From: Maribacter forsetii DSM 18668
GTDB lineage: Bacteria; Bacteroidota; Bacteroidia; Flavobacteriales; Flavobacteriaceae
Direction of reading: 5' to 3'
DNA: 64,000 nucleotides
Assembly (NCBI RefSeq): GCF_000744105.1
Contig: NZ_JQLH01000001.1
Coordinates: 3,795,001-3,859,000, forward strand
The translations under genes were made by a program, and so were the position numbers. Position 1 is the stretch's first letter. Each line of letters begins with the position of its first letter. The notes under the pieces are model-generated. The model was not told the DNA's origin. It ran no database searches and worked only from the letters and a program-made list of their open reading frames with translations. Positions 47,297 to 57,269 of the stretch are shown piece after piece.

Positions 47297-49912
47297 TTAC
47301 CCCAAATAACTTTTAGCCTGCGCTAAAGCATCGGCTATACCACCAGGGTTTTTACCTCCCGCAGTTGCAAAGAAAGGTTGACCACCGCCACCACCTTGAA
47401 TATACTTACCAAGCTCACGAACAATTGTTCCTGCATTTAATCCTTTAGCCGCAACCAGTTCTTTAGATATATAACATGACAATAGTGCTTTACCATTTTG
47501 CTCGGTACCAAATAGCAAAAATAAATTATCTTTATTACTGCCCATTTCAAAACTAAGGTCTTTTATACCTGCCGCATCTAAATCTACCTCTTTCGCTAAA
47601 AATTGAACTCCATTAACTTCTTTCAATTCTGATAACAAATCACCTTTTAGATTTTTCGCTTTGTCTTTCAACAATTCGGCTACTTGCTTTTTTAGACTGC
47701 TATTTTCTTCTTGAAGACTTGAAACCGATTTTACAGGATCCTGAGTATTACCCAGAACAACTTTTATTTTCGACAATAACTTATCATTATCTACATGCAA
47801 ATCTTTAACTGCGTCGCCTGTAATTGCCTCAATTCTTCGTATACCTGCAGCCACTGCACCTTCTGACTTAATTTTAAATTGCCAGATATCACCTGTATTC
47901 TTTACATGGGTACCACCACACAATTCTATAGATTGACCAAAACGGATTGTTCTAACGGCGTCTCCATATTTTTCTCCAAACAATGCCATTGCACCATCTG
48001 CAATTGCAGCTTTCATTGGTACATTTCTTTCTTCTTGAAGTTGTAAATGTCCGTCTATACGAGCATTCACAAAATTCTCTACATCTTGCAATTCTTCTGG
48101 TGTCATTTTAGAGAAGTGAGAAAAATCGAATCGTAAATATTTAGAATGTACAGAAGATCCTTTTTGTTCTACATGTTTTCCTAAAATTTCGCGCAAAGCC
48201 TGATGCAACAAATGCGTTGCCGTATGGTTTGCCTCTGTTCTATTACGCTGTTTTTTATCAACCACAGCTTTAAAACTCTCGTCTAAATGCTTTGGCAGGT
48301 TTTTGGCAAAATGTATAATTTCATTATTCTCTTTCTTGGTATCCGTAATATACACTACATCTCCATGAGTATCCTCTAAATATCCTTTATCACCAACTTG
48401 ACCACCACCTTCTGCGTAAAATGGAGTTAGATTAAATACCAACTGAAACTGAGTACCGTCTTTTTTTGAAACTACTTTACGGTATTTTGTAATTTTCACT
48501 TCAACATCTAGCATATCATAACCAACAAACTCCTGTTCGTTATCGTTCTGTAAAACTTCCCAATCTTCTTTAGATATTGTTGATGCGGATTTTGATCTAT
48601 TCTTCTGCTGTTGCATAGCCGCATCAAACCCCGCTTCATCTAATTGATATCCTTTTTCACTTAGAATTAGAGCAGTTAAATCTATAGGAAATCCGAAAGT
48701 ATCATACAATTCAAAAGCTTTACCGCCATCAACTGTTTTGCCTTTGGTATTTTTTATGATCGTATCTAATAGCAATAATCCTTGATCAAGGGTTTTCAAG
48801 AAAGAGTGCTCTTCTTCCTTAATTACGTTTTCAATAAGTTGCTTTTGTTCTTTTAATTCAGGGTATGCATCACCCAAAGATTTGATAAGTACACTTACCA
48901 AACGAAACATAAAAGGCTCTTTGATATCCAAAAATGTGAATCCGTACCTGACCGCCCTTCTTAATATTCTTCTTATTACATAACCTGCACCTGTATTGCT
49001 TGGTAACTGACCATCTGCAATTGAAAACGCAACAGCACGTATGTGATCACTAATTACGCGAATGGCTATATCAATTTCTTCATTTTTACCGTAATCAGAA
49101 TCTGTAATCGTTTCTATTTCTCTAATTAACGGGGTAAAAATATCGGTATCGTAATTACTTTGAACTCCCTGTAACACCATACAAAGACGCTCAAATCCCA
49201 TACCCGTATCTACATGTTTAGCCGGTAAATTTTCCAAAGAGCCATCTGCCTTACGGTTGTATTGCATAAATACCAGATTCCAAATCTCCACTACCTGTGG
49301 ATGATCTTGATTGACCAAACTTGCTCCAGAAACTTTTGCTTTTTCTTCTTTTGAACGAATATCTACATGAATTTCAGAACATGGTCCACAAGGGCCTTGA
49401 TCGCCCATTTCCCAGAAGTTATCTTTCTTGTTGCCCATGATAATTCTATCTTCAGGCACAATACCTTTCCAAAGATCAAAAGCTTCACTATCCAATTTTA
49501 ATTGGTCAGCATCATCACTTCCTTCAAAAACCGACACATATAAACTGTCCTTATCAATTTTAAGAACTTCCGTCAATAACTCCCAAGCCCAGGTAATGGC
49601 TTCTTCCTTAAAATAATCGCCAAAACTCCAATTACCCAACATCTCAAACATCGTATGGTGGTAGGTATCTTTACCTACCTCCTCCAAATCGTTATGTTTA
49701 CCACTTACACGTAAACATTTTTGGGTATCTACCACTCTAGAACTTTTTGGCTGACTTATACCTAAAAAGTATTCTTTAAACTGATTCATACCCGCATTTG
49801 TAAAAAGCAAGGTTGGGTCATCTTTTATGACCATAGGTGCAGAAGGCACTATTTTATGTTCTTTACCTTTGAAAAAATTCAGAAATTGTGTTCTTGTATC
49901 TTTGGAATTCAT
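47297..49912 (-). CDS. alaS: alanine--tRNA ligase
   Basis: This 871-residue enzyme charges tRNA-Ala. The class II core (MNQFKEYFLG, GMGFERLCMVLQG) is at the N terminus. The editing domain carries the zinc ligands in TEANHTATHLLHQAL (His pair) and IELCGGTHVKNTG (Cys and His). The C-terminal domain ends with GGGGGQPFFATAGGKNPGG and a final helix. Full length and unbroken. Confidence 0.98.
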   Translation of the reverse strand: MNSKDTRTQFLNFFKGKEHKIVPSAPMVIKDDPTLLFTNAGMNQFKEYFLGISQPKSSRVVDTQKCLRVSGKHNDLEEVGKDTYHHTMFEMLGNWSFGDYFKEEAITWAWELLTEVLKIDKDSLYVSVFEGSDDADQLKLDSEAFDLWKGIVPEDRIIMGNKKDNFWEMGDQGPCGPCSEIHVDIRSKEEKAKVSGASLVNQDHPQVVEIWNLVFMQYNRKADGSLENLPAKHVDTGMGFERLCMVLQGVQSNYDTDIFTPLIREIETITDSDYGKNEEIDIAIRVISDHIRAVAFSIADGQLPSNTGAGYVIRRILRRAVRYGFTFLDIKEPFMFRLVSVLIKSLGDAYPELKEQKQLIENVIKEEEHSFLKTLDQGLLLLDTIIKNTKGKTVDGGKAFELYDTFGFPIDLTALILSEKGYQLDEAGFDAAMQQQKNRSKSASTISKEDWEVLQNDNEQEFVGYDMLDVEVKITKYRKVVSKKDGTQFQLVFNLTPFYAEGGGQVGDKGYLEDTHGDVVYITDTKKENNEIIHFAKNLPKHLDESFKAVVDKKQRNRTEANHTATHLLHQALREILGKHVEQKGSSVHSKYLRFDFSHFSKMTPEELQDVENFVNARIDGHLQLQEERNVPMKAAIADGAMALFGEKYGDAVRTIRFGQSIELCGGTHVKNTGDIWQFKIKSEGAVAAGIRRIEAITGDAVKDLHVDNDKLLSKIKVVLGNTQDPVKSVSSLQEENSSLKKQVAELLKDKAKNLKGDLLSELKEVNGVQFLAKEVDLDAAGIKDLSFEMGSNKDNLFLLFGTEQNGKALLSCYISKELVAAKGLNAGTIVRELGKYIQGGGGGQPFFATAGGKNPGGIADALAQAKSYLG

Positions 49913-49962
49913 CTAAAATGCTAAGCTTTTACAAATTTTAACGGTTTATATAAAACTATCTT

Positions 49963-49970
49963 TATATTTG
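49963..49970 (+). promoter_or_regulatory. putative -7 element of the M23 operon
   Basis: TATATTTG lies 47 bases before the ATG at 50018 and matches TAnnTTTG. A -33 TTG is not evident at the normal spacing. Confidence 0.4.
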
Positions 49971-50017
49971 TTTGTTCCCTAATAATTGAAAAAACAAAAA
50001 TAGGATAAATAACATTC

Positions 50018-50995
50018 ATGTCTAAGGTAAAATACTATTACGACCCAGACACGCTGTCGTACCGTAAAATAGAACCCGAAAAATCTAAACGTTATAGAAA
50101 TATAGCCTTCTTTATTTTGGGCTCATGCCTTTTTGGTTTTTTAGCGTTAATTCTCCTGCTTAACACCAATTTAGTCAATACACCAAGGGAACTTTCTTTA
50201 TCTCGTGAAGTCAAAAATTACGAACTGCAGTACGAGCTCTTGAATAAGAAAATGGAACAAATTGAAGAGGTTCTAGGGAACATAGAAGATAGAGATAATA
50301 ATATTTACCGCTTATATTTTGAAGCCAACCCTATACCAGATGAACAACGTAAAGCTGGTTTTGGCGGTATTAACCGATACAAATCTTTGGAAGGCTTTAA
50401 TAATTCTGAAATGATCGTTTCTACTACAAAGAGACTGGATATCATTAAAAAACAAATGGCCATTCAATCTAAATCATTGGATGAGATTACGAAATTGGCT
50501 GAAGAAAAAGAAAAATTATTAATGTCGATACCTGCTATTCAGCCTATCAACAATGAAGATCTAAAACGTATGGCATCTGGATACGGATGGAGGTCCGATC
50601 CTTTTACCAAGGCCAGAAAAATGCATTACGGCATGGATTTTACCGCTCCAAAAGGTACACCTATATATGCTGCTGGAGATGGCAAAATTACTAGAGCAGA
50701 CAACAACTCCTCTGGATACGGAAAACACATACGCATTGAACATGGATACGGATATTTAAGTCTTTATGCTCACCTAAGCCAATACAATGTTAAGAAAGGT
50801 CAAAAAGTAAAAAGGGGCGACCTTATAGGTTTTGTAGGAAGCACAGGTAGATCAGAGGCACCACACTTACATTACGAAGTATGGAAAGATAACGAGAGAA
50901 TAAACCCTATGAATTTCTATTATGGTAGTTTATCGCCAGAAGAATTCGAAAACATGTTGAAATTCGCTAATCAAGAAAACCAATCATTGGATTAA
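50018..50995 (+). CDS. M23 family metallopeptidase (membrane-anchored)
   Basis: This 325-residue protein has one transmembrane segment (about 28-48, IAFFILGSCLFGFLALILLL) followed by a coiled-coil (about 55-100). The C-terminal LytM/M23 peptidase domain has HYGMDFTAPKGTPIYA (zinc His and Asp) and HLHYEVWKDNERINPMNF (His-x-His). It should cleave peptidoglycan cross-links or act as an activator of amidases. The stop TAA shares its last base with the start ATG of the MerR gene (50995), so the two are translationally coupled. Confidence 0.93.
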   Translation: MSKVKYYYDPDTLSYRKIEPEKSKRYRNIAFFILGSCLFGFLALILLLNTNLVNTPRELSLSREVKNYELQYELLNKKMEQIEEVLGNIEDRDNNIYRLYFEANPIPDEQRKAGFGGINRYKSLEGFNNSEMIVSTTKRLDIIKKQMAIQSKSLDEITKLAEEKEKLLMSIPAIQPINNEDLKRMASGYGWRSDPFTKARKMHYGMDFTAPKGTPIYAAGDGKITRADNNSSGYGKHIRIEHGYGYLSLYAHLSQYNVKKGQKVKRGDLIGFVGSTGRSEAPHLHYEVWKDNERINPMNFYYGSLSPEEFENMLKFANQENQSLD

Positions 50996-51324
50996 TGCAG
51001 ATAGAACTCCCTGAAAAAAGATATTATGGTATTGGCGAGGTTGCCCGTGCCTTTGGTGTAAACGCTTCACTAATTCGTTTTTGGGAGAAAGAATTTGATG
51101 TGCTCCAACCTAAAAAAAATGCTAAGGGAAATAGAAAATTCACTCCCCAAGACATTAAAAACCTTCAATTGATATATCATTTGGTTAAAGAAAGAGGTTT
51201 TACTCTTGATGGTGCCAAAACCCACTTAAAAGAAGAAAAGCAGAAAACACTTTCTAATTTTGATATTATTCAAAAACTGGAACGCGTTAAAACTGAATTA
51301 AATAAAATCAAAGACCAATTATAA
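50995..51324 (+). CDS. MerR family transcriptional regulator (short)
   Basis: This 109-residue protein has the MerR winged-helix DNA-binding domain (about 8-75): YGIGEVARAFGVNASLIRFWEKEF, here split by convention, with KFTPQDIKNLQLIYHLVKERGFTLDGAK forming the second helix set. A short C-terminal coiled coil (85-109) should dimerise it. There is no effector domain. It is coupled to the M23 gene, so it may regulate envelope genes, but that is inference. Confidence 0.92.
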   Translation: MQIELPEKRYYGIGEVARAFGVNASLIRFWEKEFDVLQPKKNAKGNRKFTPQDIKNLQLIYHLVKERGFTLDGAKTHLKEEKQKTLSNFDIIQKLERVKTELNKIKDQL

Positions 51325-51334
51325 CACAACCATT

Positions 51335-51946
51335 ATGAAAAAAGGACTAATTGCATTAATCGTCATTGTAGCAATACTGATAATCGGCGGATTTAGCTTG
51401 TATTCCTGGGGCGTAAGCTTCAACAACACTGCCGTAGCATTAAAAGAAACATCTACAAAGACTTGGGCAAATGTGGAAAGTGCATACCAACGTAGAAATG
51501 ACCTCATAGGCAATCTTGTAAAAACAGTACAAGGTGCTGCAGATTTTGAAAGAGGTACTTTAACGGATGTTATCGAAGCTAGAGCAAAAGCAACATCGGT
51601 CAATATTGACCCTACTAATATTACACCTGAGCAACTGGCACAATTCAACCAAGCACAAAGTGGATTAAGTGGTGCATTAAGTAAATTATTGGTAACCGTA
51701 GAACGCTACCCTGATCTTAAAGCAAACCAGAACTTTCTAGAGCTACAATCGCAATTAGAAGGTACAGAAAATAGAATTAACGTAGCAAGAGATAGATTCA
51801 ACGCAACTGTAGAACCATACAACCTACACATTAAAAAATTCCCTAATTCTATATTGGCAGGTTTTCTAAACTTTGATGAACTAGCTTATTACAAAGCAGA
51901 TGCCGGTTCAGAAGATGCACCTGATGTAGATTTTGATTTCGAATAA
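51335..51946 (+). CDS. LemA family protein
   Basis: This 203-residue protein has an N-terminal transmembrane helix (about 5-27, IALIVIVAILIIGGF) and the LemA helical domain with AYQRRNDLIGNLVKTVQG, QLAQFNQAQSGLSGAL, YPDLKANQNFLELQSQLEG and TENRINVARDRFN. LemA proteins are conserved membrane proteins of unclear function, often next to TPM proteins as here. The gene follows the MerR gene by 10 bases and precedes the TPM genes by 6 bases. Confidence 0.95.
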   Translation: MKKGLIALIVIVAILIIGGFSLYSWGVSFNNTAVALKETSTKTWANVESAYQRRNDLIGNLVKTVQGAADFERGTLTDVIEARAKATSVNIDPTNITPEQLAQFNQAQSGLSGALSKLLVTVERYPDLKANQNFLELQSQLEGTENRINVARDRFNATVEPYNLHIKKFPNSILAGFLNFDELAYYKADAGSEDAPDVDFDFE

Positions 51947-51952
51947 CAACCT

Positions 51953-52390
51953 ATGTCTAGAGTAGAAGATTTTTTATCGGCAACAGAAGAACAAGAGGTA
52001 GTAGAGGCTATTCTTAAGGCTGAAAAAAATACTTCTGGGGAAATTAGGGTACATATTGAGGGTCATACCAGAAAAGACCATTACGAGCGCGCTAAAGAGG
52101 TTTTTCATTTATTGAAAATGGATAACACTAAGCAAGAAAACGGCGTATTGATTTATGTTGCCGTAACCGACAAGAAGTTTGTTATATGTGGTGACAAAGG
52201 TATAGATAAGGTCGTACCCAAAGATTTTTGGCAAACCACTAGAAATAGTATTCAAACACATTTTGAAAAGGGAGCTTTTAAAGACGGACTCGTTGCCGGG
52301 GTTTTAAAAGCTGGCGAAGAATTAAGAAGTCATTTTCCTTGGCAATCAGATGACACCAACGAATTAAGCAATGAGATATCTAAAGGTTAG
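51953..52390 (+). CDS. TPM domain-containing protein (YgcG-like, soluble)
   Basis: The 145-residue protein consists of a TPM domain only: SATEEQEVVEAILKAE, TSGEIRVHIEGHTR, NGVLIYVAVTDKKFVICGDKGID and WQTTRNSIQTHFEKG. It has no signal peptide or membrane segment, so it may be cytoplasmic or its export is not by Sec. It lies in the LemA-TPM-TPM run, and its 3' end overlaps the start of the next gene by 20 bases. Confidence 0.9.
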   Translation: MSRVEDFLSATEEQEVVEAILKAEKNTSGEIRVHIEGHTRKDHYERAKEVFHLLKMDNTKQENGVLIYVAVTDKKFVICGDKGIDKVVPKDFWQTTRNSIQTHFEKGAFKDGLVAGVLKAGEELRSHFPWQSDDTNELSNEISKG

Positions 52391-53165
52391 CCTTATAATT
52401 CTTTTTCTTTGGTGCACTCCATCATGGAGCCAATTTGAGATACCTGAAAAACCGGCATTACAAACCAGTGTTTATGATTACACCAACCTTCTTACCGATC
52501 AGCAAAAAGTAGCTTTAAGCCAAAAACTGGTTCGATATTCAGATAGCACCTCAACACAGATTGTAATTACCATCATTGCGAGTACTAACGGTGAAAACAT
52601 CAATTACCTTGGTGCAAACTGGGGTCAAAAATGGGGTATTGGCCAGGAAGGCAAAGACAATGGTATTCTCATAATTCTAGCTGAAAACGACAGAAAAGTC
52701 GCTATTAGCACAGGTTACGGTGTTGAAGGTTCTTTAACTGATGCACTTTCTAAACGAATCATTGAAAATGTAATTCTCCCTGAATTTAGAGTAGGAGATT
52801 ATTACGGTGGACTTAACAAAGGTTCTGATGTCATTTTTCAAGTATTAAACGGCGAATTTCAAGAAGACAGAACTTTTGGTGATAACGGAGGCACTCCGTT
52901 TTCATCTCTTCTACCATTTATCATATTTGTAGTAATCCTCTTCATTCTTTGGAGTCGCAAAAATGAAGATAACGATAGTAATGGTGGCAGAAGACGCGGA
53001 GGCTTAAGTCCGTGGGATATGATTATTCTCAGCAACATGGGTCGCTCAAGCGGTTCTAGTGGCGGATTCGGTAGCGGCAGAGGCGGAAGCTTTGGTGGTG
53101 GCGGATTCGGAGGAGGTTTCGGCGGCGGCGGCTTTGGCGGCGGCGGCGCTTCTGGAGGGTGGTAG
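52371..53165 (+). CDS. TPM domain protein with Gly-rich C terminus
   Basis: This 264-residue protein has a signal peptide (about 1-20) and a TPM domain (about 28-155): YDYTNLLTDQQKVALSQKL, TQIVITIIASTNGEN, QEGKDNGILIILAENDRKVAISTGYGVEG. A transmembrane helix (about 180-196) follows, and a Gly-rich tail (GGSFGGGGFGGG, ending GASGGW). This layout is typical of the second TPM protein in LemA clusters. It is inferred to act at the membrane or in the periplasm; no biochemical role is established. It is the last gene of the run that starts with the M23 gene. Confidence 0.92.
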   Translation: MRYLKVSLIILFLWCTPSWSQFEIPEKPALQTSVYDYTNLLTDQQKVALSQKLVRYSDSTSTQIVITIIASTNGENINYLGANWGQKWGIGQEGKDNGILIILAENDRKVAISTGYGVEGSLTDALSKRIIENVILPEFRVGDYYGGLNKGSDVIFQVLNGEFQEDRTFGDNGGTPFSSLLPFIIFVVILFILWSRKNEDNDSNGGRRRGGLSPWDMIILSNMGRSSGSSGGFGSGRGGSFGGGGFGGGFGGGGFGGGGASGGW

Positions 53166-53194
53166 TTTTATTTCCAGAAGAGTCATTTCATTTC

Positions 53195-53470
53195 TTTTAC
53201 CTAAAATATATAATGCAAGTCAATAACTATTCCCATCATGGGAGGGGTTAGGACTGGGTTCTTGTTTGTGAGTTTGTTGCAATCTTCATTATAGTAGCAC
53301 CCACCCCTCTGTCCCCTCCCGAGAGGGGAAGATTATGTTTTTTTTGTTTTGAGATTGTTGAGTGCTAGGAGCAATGTTTCTACAAGTATCACTTAACCTG
53401 CTTTATCTAAAATTTTTAATACAAGTCAGAATCTGTTTCTCTCCTGGGAGGGGCTAGGGCCGGGTTGTTG
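53195..53470. repeat. composite of three copies of an intergenic repeat
   Basis: This gene-free stretch holds two direct copies, about 53195-53264 and 53401-53470 (offset 206), sharing CTAAAAT, a CAAGTC and GGGAGGGG-TAGG-GGGTT, and a third inverted copy at about 53298-53331 (CCACCCCTCTGTCCCCTCCC). By eye the G-rich core of 25 bases matches at 20 positions. It resembles dispersed palindromic intergenic repeats seen in Flavobacteriia. Whether it occurs elsewhere in the genome cannot be tested here. Confidence 0.6.
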
Positions 53471-53473
53471 GCT

Positions 53474-53522
53474 GTTGGTTGTTGGTTGTTGGTTGTTGGT
53501 TGTTGGTTGTTGGTTGTTGGTT
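53474..53522. repeat. seven tandem copies of a 7-base repeat
   Basis: GTTGGTT is repeated exactly seven times between 53474 and 53522, after a degenerate start (GGGTTGTTGGCT). It lies 18 bases from the stop of the MG2-like gene (53540) and outside any coding region. Confidence 0.97.
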
Positions 53523-53539
53523 AAAACTCAAAAAAAATA

Positions 53540-55888
53540 CTAGTTATTTACCTCTGATTTTAAATTAATTTTCTTTTCTAGAGAAATAAGAGTACCATCT
53601 TCACTAATACCTTCAACAAAAACTTTTACACCCTCTTGATTCTTTAAAGGCACCTTAATAGTAAAAGGCTCTTTTGAGGTAACTGGAATATTCGATTTCC
53701 AATATAAGGCTCCATACTTTTTAAACACTATTGATTCATAGTCCTCATAACCAGGATTGTAATACTCGTTTATCTTTGCATATCCGTAACGAATATATTG
53801 CCTTATATACTTATTTCTATTCTCAGGGAAAACATATACGTCATCTTTAAGCATGATTGTAACAAAGGCATTTTTTCTAGCGTCATGCACAATAGTTTGA
53901 ACTCTACTTAGCGGCATATTCAATGCAATTTCTTCACCTCTACCTATACCAACAATATAGAGTGGAACAATAAGATTTGAACCTGTTCTTAAATTTATTG
54001 ACTTAGACTTCACAACGGTTTTACCATTTAAATCACCACCTATAAGAAATCCTAATTTACGAAGGTAATTAGAAACACTTAGATATCTTTTTATCTCATA
54101 ATCTCCAATCTGCCTCCCCTCTATTTCTGCAGAATTAATTTTTAAGCTATTGTCCTTCCATTTATCAGCCTTAACGATGGCTTCTTCCAAGACAATGACC
54201 TCATCATTCTTTTTAAAACTTATAGATATCTCATCATCATAATTGTTTGAAACAATATCAACACCCCTATAGTCTTTTAGTAATTTCAATACATCTATCT
54301 GGTTCTCCATCCAACTAGAATCGACTTTTATCTCAAGTTTAGGCATTCGCAAAACGCCTTTCTTTCCAATTAGGGATATTTCTAAAGAATCATTTTCATA
54401 TAACATCATATGGGTTCTAAATGTCTTATCTCTTTGTAGTTTTTCAAAAGCGATAGTCTTAGATTTATCAGTCATTAGTAGTACTTGATTTTCTATAGCT
54501 AAATCAGCATCCAAAACTCTTCCACTTATAGCAATACCTTTTTCTAATTCAAAATCTTCATTACTTTTAATTGCCAACCTATCTTTCCATTCATTTTTAC
54601 CCCAACCTTCAATCATTAATTTAATGTCGAGGTCATAATTCTGAAATCCATCAAAATTGGAAAACTCATATTTGTATTTTGCCCGACTACTTACATAAGG
54701 TTTTATCAAAAAAGAACTTGCTAAAGAGTTTTGAGGATTATTTGCTTCGGTATATAAAGGCAAAACAGAGACACTTAAATTATATTCTAAAGACTGAGGC
54801 CGTAACGTCGAAAAAGACAATTCTAGTGAATCTCCAGAAGTATTTAATCGATGTCTAACGTTGATTTCCTTGACCCTACTTGACTTATCTATATGATTGA
54901 AAAACATTCTATATGCTATTGGTCTTTGTCGTTCATCAAACAAAATAGCTTTATTAACACCATACGGAATTGACCTTCTATCTATAGACAATGCGAGTTG
55001 ATTCTTATTTACAACCCAAGCTTGCATAAAAACAGAATCTTCTTGAACAATTGCTAAAGAATAGGTTTTATTATTATTCTTAATGAGTGATTCATCTGAT
55101 AATACAAGTTTAGCCAATAACTGATTATCACCCGTATTATCAATACTTAACCCAATTAAACCTAGAGACTTTTTAAGGGGAATTGTAGATATCTCTCCAT
55201 CCGAGTTCTGAATTTCAAAAAAATAATTTTGATTTTCTTTTATAAAGAATCCAATTTTACCAAAACCTTCTTCACTAATATTTATGTTAGAAACCAAAAC
55301 CTCTCCATTATCATCTAATAATTTAACAATTGGTTTATGGTCCTTAAAATTATTCTTTAAGTGAATTCCAATATAATTAAATACTCCGCTTATTAAAGCC
55401 CCACCTTCCGGATAAGTATTCAATTCAATTTTGGCTGTACCTTTAATTTCATTGTCATTAGTATTGCCAAGAATTTCGATTTGCTGATGAAAAGATTCTA
55501 ACTTTTCAAAATTTCTTGAATAATTGGTCCAAGCAATTATATGATATGACCCTCTTTCAAAAGTACTGTCAATTTCAAAATCACCATGTGCAATTCCTTT
55601 ATCTACCCTTAATAATTTTCGATTTATTTCCTTTCCAAAATCATCATAAATACCCACATGAAGATTTTCGGTAACGACGGAAGGAAGTAGTGTTTTTTGA
55701 TTTTGAATATAGGCAGTAAACCACACATGCTCACCAGAAGCAAATGAAGTCTTATTTAAATGTAGATGTATATTTTCTAACAACTGACCTGAAGAGCCAG
55801 TTACAGCCCCCAAAGGCAACTTAATTTCCTGCGAAAGACCTAACCAAGTAAAAAAAAGACAAAAAATAAAAAATGTATTTTTCTGCAT
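53540..55888 (-). CDS. large exported MG2-like protein
   Basis: This 782-residue protein has a signal peptide (about 1-19, WLGLSQ). I use ATG 55888; the frame starts one codon earlier only with TTG. Residues about 35-140 look like a macroglobulin MG2 domain (LHLNKTSFASGEHVWFTAYI, then HGDFEIDSTFERGSYHIIAWTNYS), and the rest is beta-rich with several more such modules, with a likely plug-like segment (VVKSKSINLRTGSNLIVP, LYIVGIGRGEEI) near residues 620-650. Such large Bacteroidota proteins are often of unknown role. It is convergent with the TPM genes across the repeat region and precedes nothing on its own strand. Function unknown. Confidence 0.7.
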   Translation of the reverse strand: MQKNTFFIFCLFFTWLGLSQEIKLPLGAVTGSSGQLLENIHLHLNKTSFASGEHVWFTAYIQNQKTLLPSVVTENLHVGIYDDFGKEINRKLLRVDKGIAHGDFEIDSTFERGSYHIIAWTNYSRNFEKLESFHQQIEILGNTNDNEIKGTAKIELNTYPEGGALISGVFNYIGIHLKNNFKDHKPIVKLLDDNGEVLVSNINISEEGFGKIGFFIKENQNYFFEIQNSDGEISTIPLKKSLGLIGLSIDNTGDNQLLAKLVLSDESLIKNNNKTYSLAIVQEDSVFMQAWVVNKNQLALSIDRRSIPYGVNKAILFDERQRPIAYRMFFNHIDKSSRVKEINVRHRLNTSGDSLELSFSTLRPQSLEYNLSVSVLPLYTEANNPQNSLASSFLIKPYVSSRAKYKYEFSNFDGFQNYDLDIKLMIEGWGKNEWKDRLAIKSNEDFELEKGIAISGRVLDADLAIENQVLLMTDKSKTIAFEKLQRDKTFRTHMMLYENDSLEISLIGKKGVLRMPKLEIKVDSSWMENQIDVLKLLKDYRGVDIVSNNYDDEISISFKKNDEVIVLEEAIVKADKWKDNSLKINSAEIEGRQIGDYEIKRYLSVSNYLRKLGFLIGGDLNGKTVVKSKSINLRTGSNLIVPLYIVGIGRGEEIALNMPLSRVQTIVHDARKNAFVTIMLKDDVYVFPENRNKYIRQYIRYGYAKINEYYNPGYEDYESIVFKKYGALYWKSNIPVTSKEPFTIKVPLKNQEGVKVFVEGISEDGTLISLEKKINLKSEVNN

Positions 55889-55925
55889 CAAACATTTAAT
55901 TGAACTACAGAAAAATACAAAATCT

Positions 55926-57230
55926 TTACTTCTTTCTCATAAATACAGTGATAGGCACACCAGAGAAATCATATTCTTCACGAATTTTATTCTCTAGATA
56001 ACGCTTATATGGCTCACGCACATATTGTGGCAGGTTACAAAAGAATGCAAACTGCGGATACGGAGTTGGTAATTGCGTACAGAATTTAATCTTAACAAAC
56101 TTCCCTTTATATGCCGGTGGCGGATAATTTTCAATTATTGGCAACATCGTTTCATTGAACTTACGTGTAATAATCTTTTTATTACGATTATTGTACACCT
56201 CAACTGCAGTCTCTATTGCCTTAAAAATACGTTGCTTTGTTAATACAGAAACAAAAAGAATAGGCACATCTGTAAATGGCTCAATGGCTTTTTTAATTTT
56301 ATCGGTATAGTGTTTTATGGTATTGGTCTCTTTATCCTCGACCAAATCCCACTTATTCACAAGAATTACTATTCCTTTATGGTTACGCTGAGCAAGCCAA
56401 AATATATTTTCTACTTGACCATCAAATCCCCTTGTAGCATCCAACATTAAAATACAGACATCGCAATGCTCAATCGCTCTTACGGAACGCATTACAGAAT
56501 AAAATTCTAAATCTTCCTTCACCTTCGCCTTACGACGAATACCTGCTGTATCTACGAGGTTAAATTCAAATCCGAATCTATTATATTTAGTATCGATACT
56601 ATCTCTTGTAGTACCGGCGATATCCGTTACTATATATCTATCCTCACCAATCAAAGCATTGATGAATGAAGACTTTCCTGCGTTGGGTCTACCAACTACC
56701 GCAAACCTTGGCAAGTCACTTTCTTCCTCAACTACATCTGGCAATTTTTCCACCAAAGCATCTAGCAGTTCCCCAGATCCACCACCATTTATACTGGACA
56801 GTGTAAAATACTCACCAAGACCTAAAGAATAAAATTCAACCGCATCTTCCGCTCTTTTAGCATTATCTACTTTATTGACCGCTAAAAAAACTGGCTTTTT
56901 AACACGTCTTAATAATTTAGCCACATCTTCATCCATACCGGTTACCCCGGTCTCCACATCTACCATAAATATTATGGCATCAGCTTCTTCAATTGCCAAT
57001 TCAACTTGCCTATCAATTTCCTTCTCAAAGACATCATCACTACCAACAACATATCCGCCGGTATCGATAATTGAAAACTCTTTACCGTTCCAATCACTCT
57101 TACCATAATGGCGATCACGAGTAACACCGCTAACGGCATCAACAATAGCCTCGCGTCTTTGAATTAATCTATTAAAAAATGTTGATTTTCCTACATTAGG
57201 TCTCCCTACAATGGCAACAATAGCACCCAT
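55926..57230 (-). CDS. der: ribosome-associated GTPase Der
   Basis: This 434-residue protein needed for 50S subunit maturation has two tandem G domains. Domain 1 (about 1-165): GRPNVGKSTFFNRL, DTGGY, NKVDN. Domain 2 (about 175-345): GRPNAGKSSFINALIG, TTRDSI, DTAGIRRK, NKWDL. A C-terminal KH-like domain (about 350-434, ending FMRKK) follows. The length is normal and all G motifs are intact. A -7-like box (TACCTTTG on the minus strand, 57246-57253) lies just upstream. Confidence 0.98.
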   Translation of the reverse strand: MGAIVAIVGRPNVGKSTFFNRLIQRREAIVDAVSGVTRDRHYGKSDWNGKEFSIIDTGGYVVGSDDVFEKEIDRQVELAIEEADAIIFMVDVETGVTGMDEDVAKLLRRVKKPVFLAVNKVDNAKRAEDAVEFYSLGLGEYFTLSSINGGGSGELLDALVEKLPDVVEEESDLPRFAVVGRPNAGKSSFINALIGEDRYIVTDIAGTTRDSIDTKYNRFGFEFNLVDTAGIRRKAKVKEDLEFYSVMRSVRAIEHCDVCILMLDATRGFDGQVENIFWLAQRNHKGIVILVNKWDLVEDKETNTIKHYTDKIKKAIEPFTDVPILFVSVLTKQRIFKAIETAVEVYNNRNKKIITRKFNETMLPIIENYPPPAYKGKFVKIKFCTQLPTPYPQFAFFCNLPQYVREPYKRYLENKIREEYDFSGVPITVFMRKK

Positions 57231-57269
57231 AGCTTAAATTTGGTGCAAAGGTAATATTTAAAGTGGCAA

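Noticed and set aside
53474..53522. CRISPR-like array
   Set aside because: The repeat unit is only seven bases, with no spacers and no cas genes.
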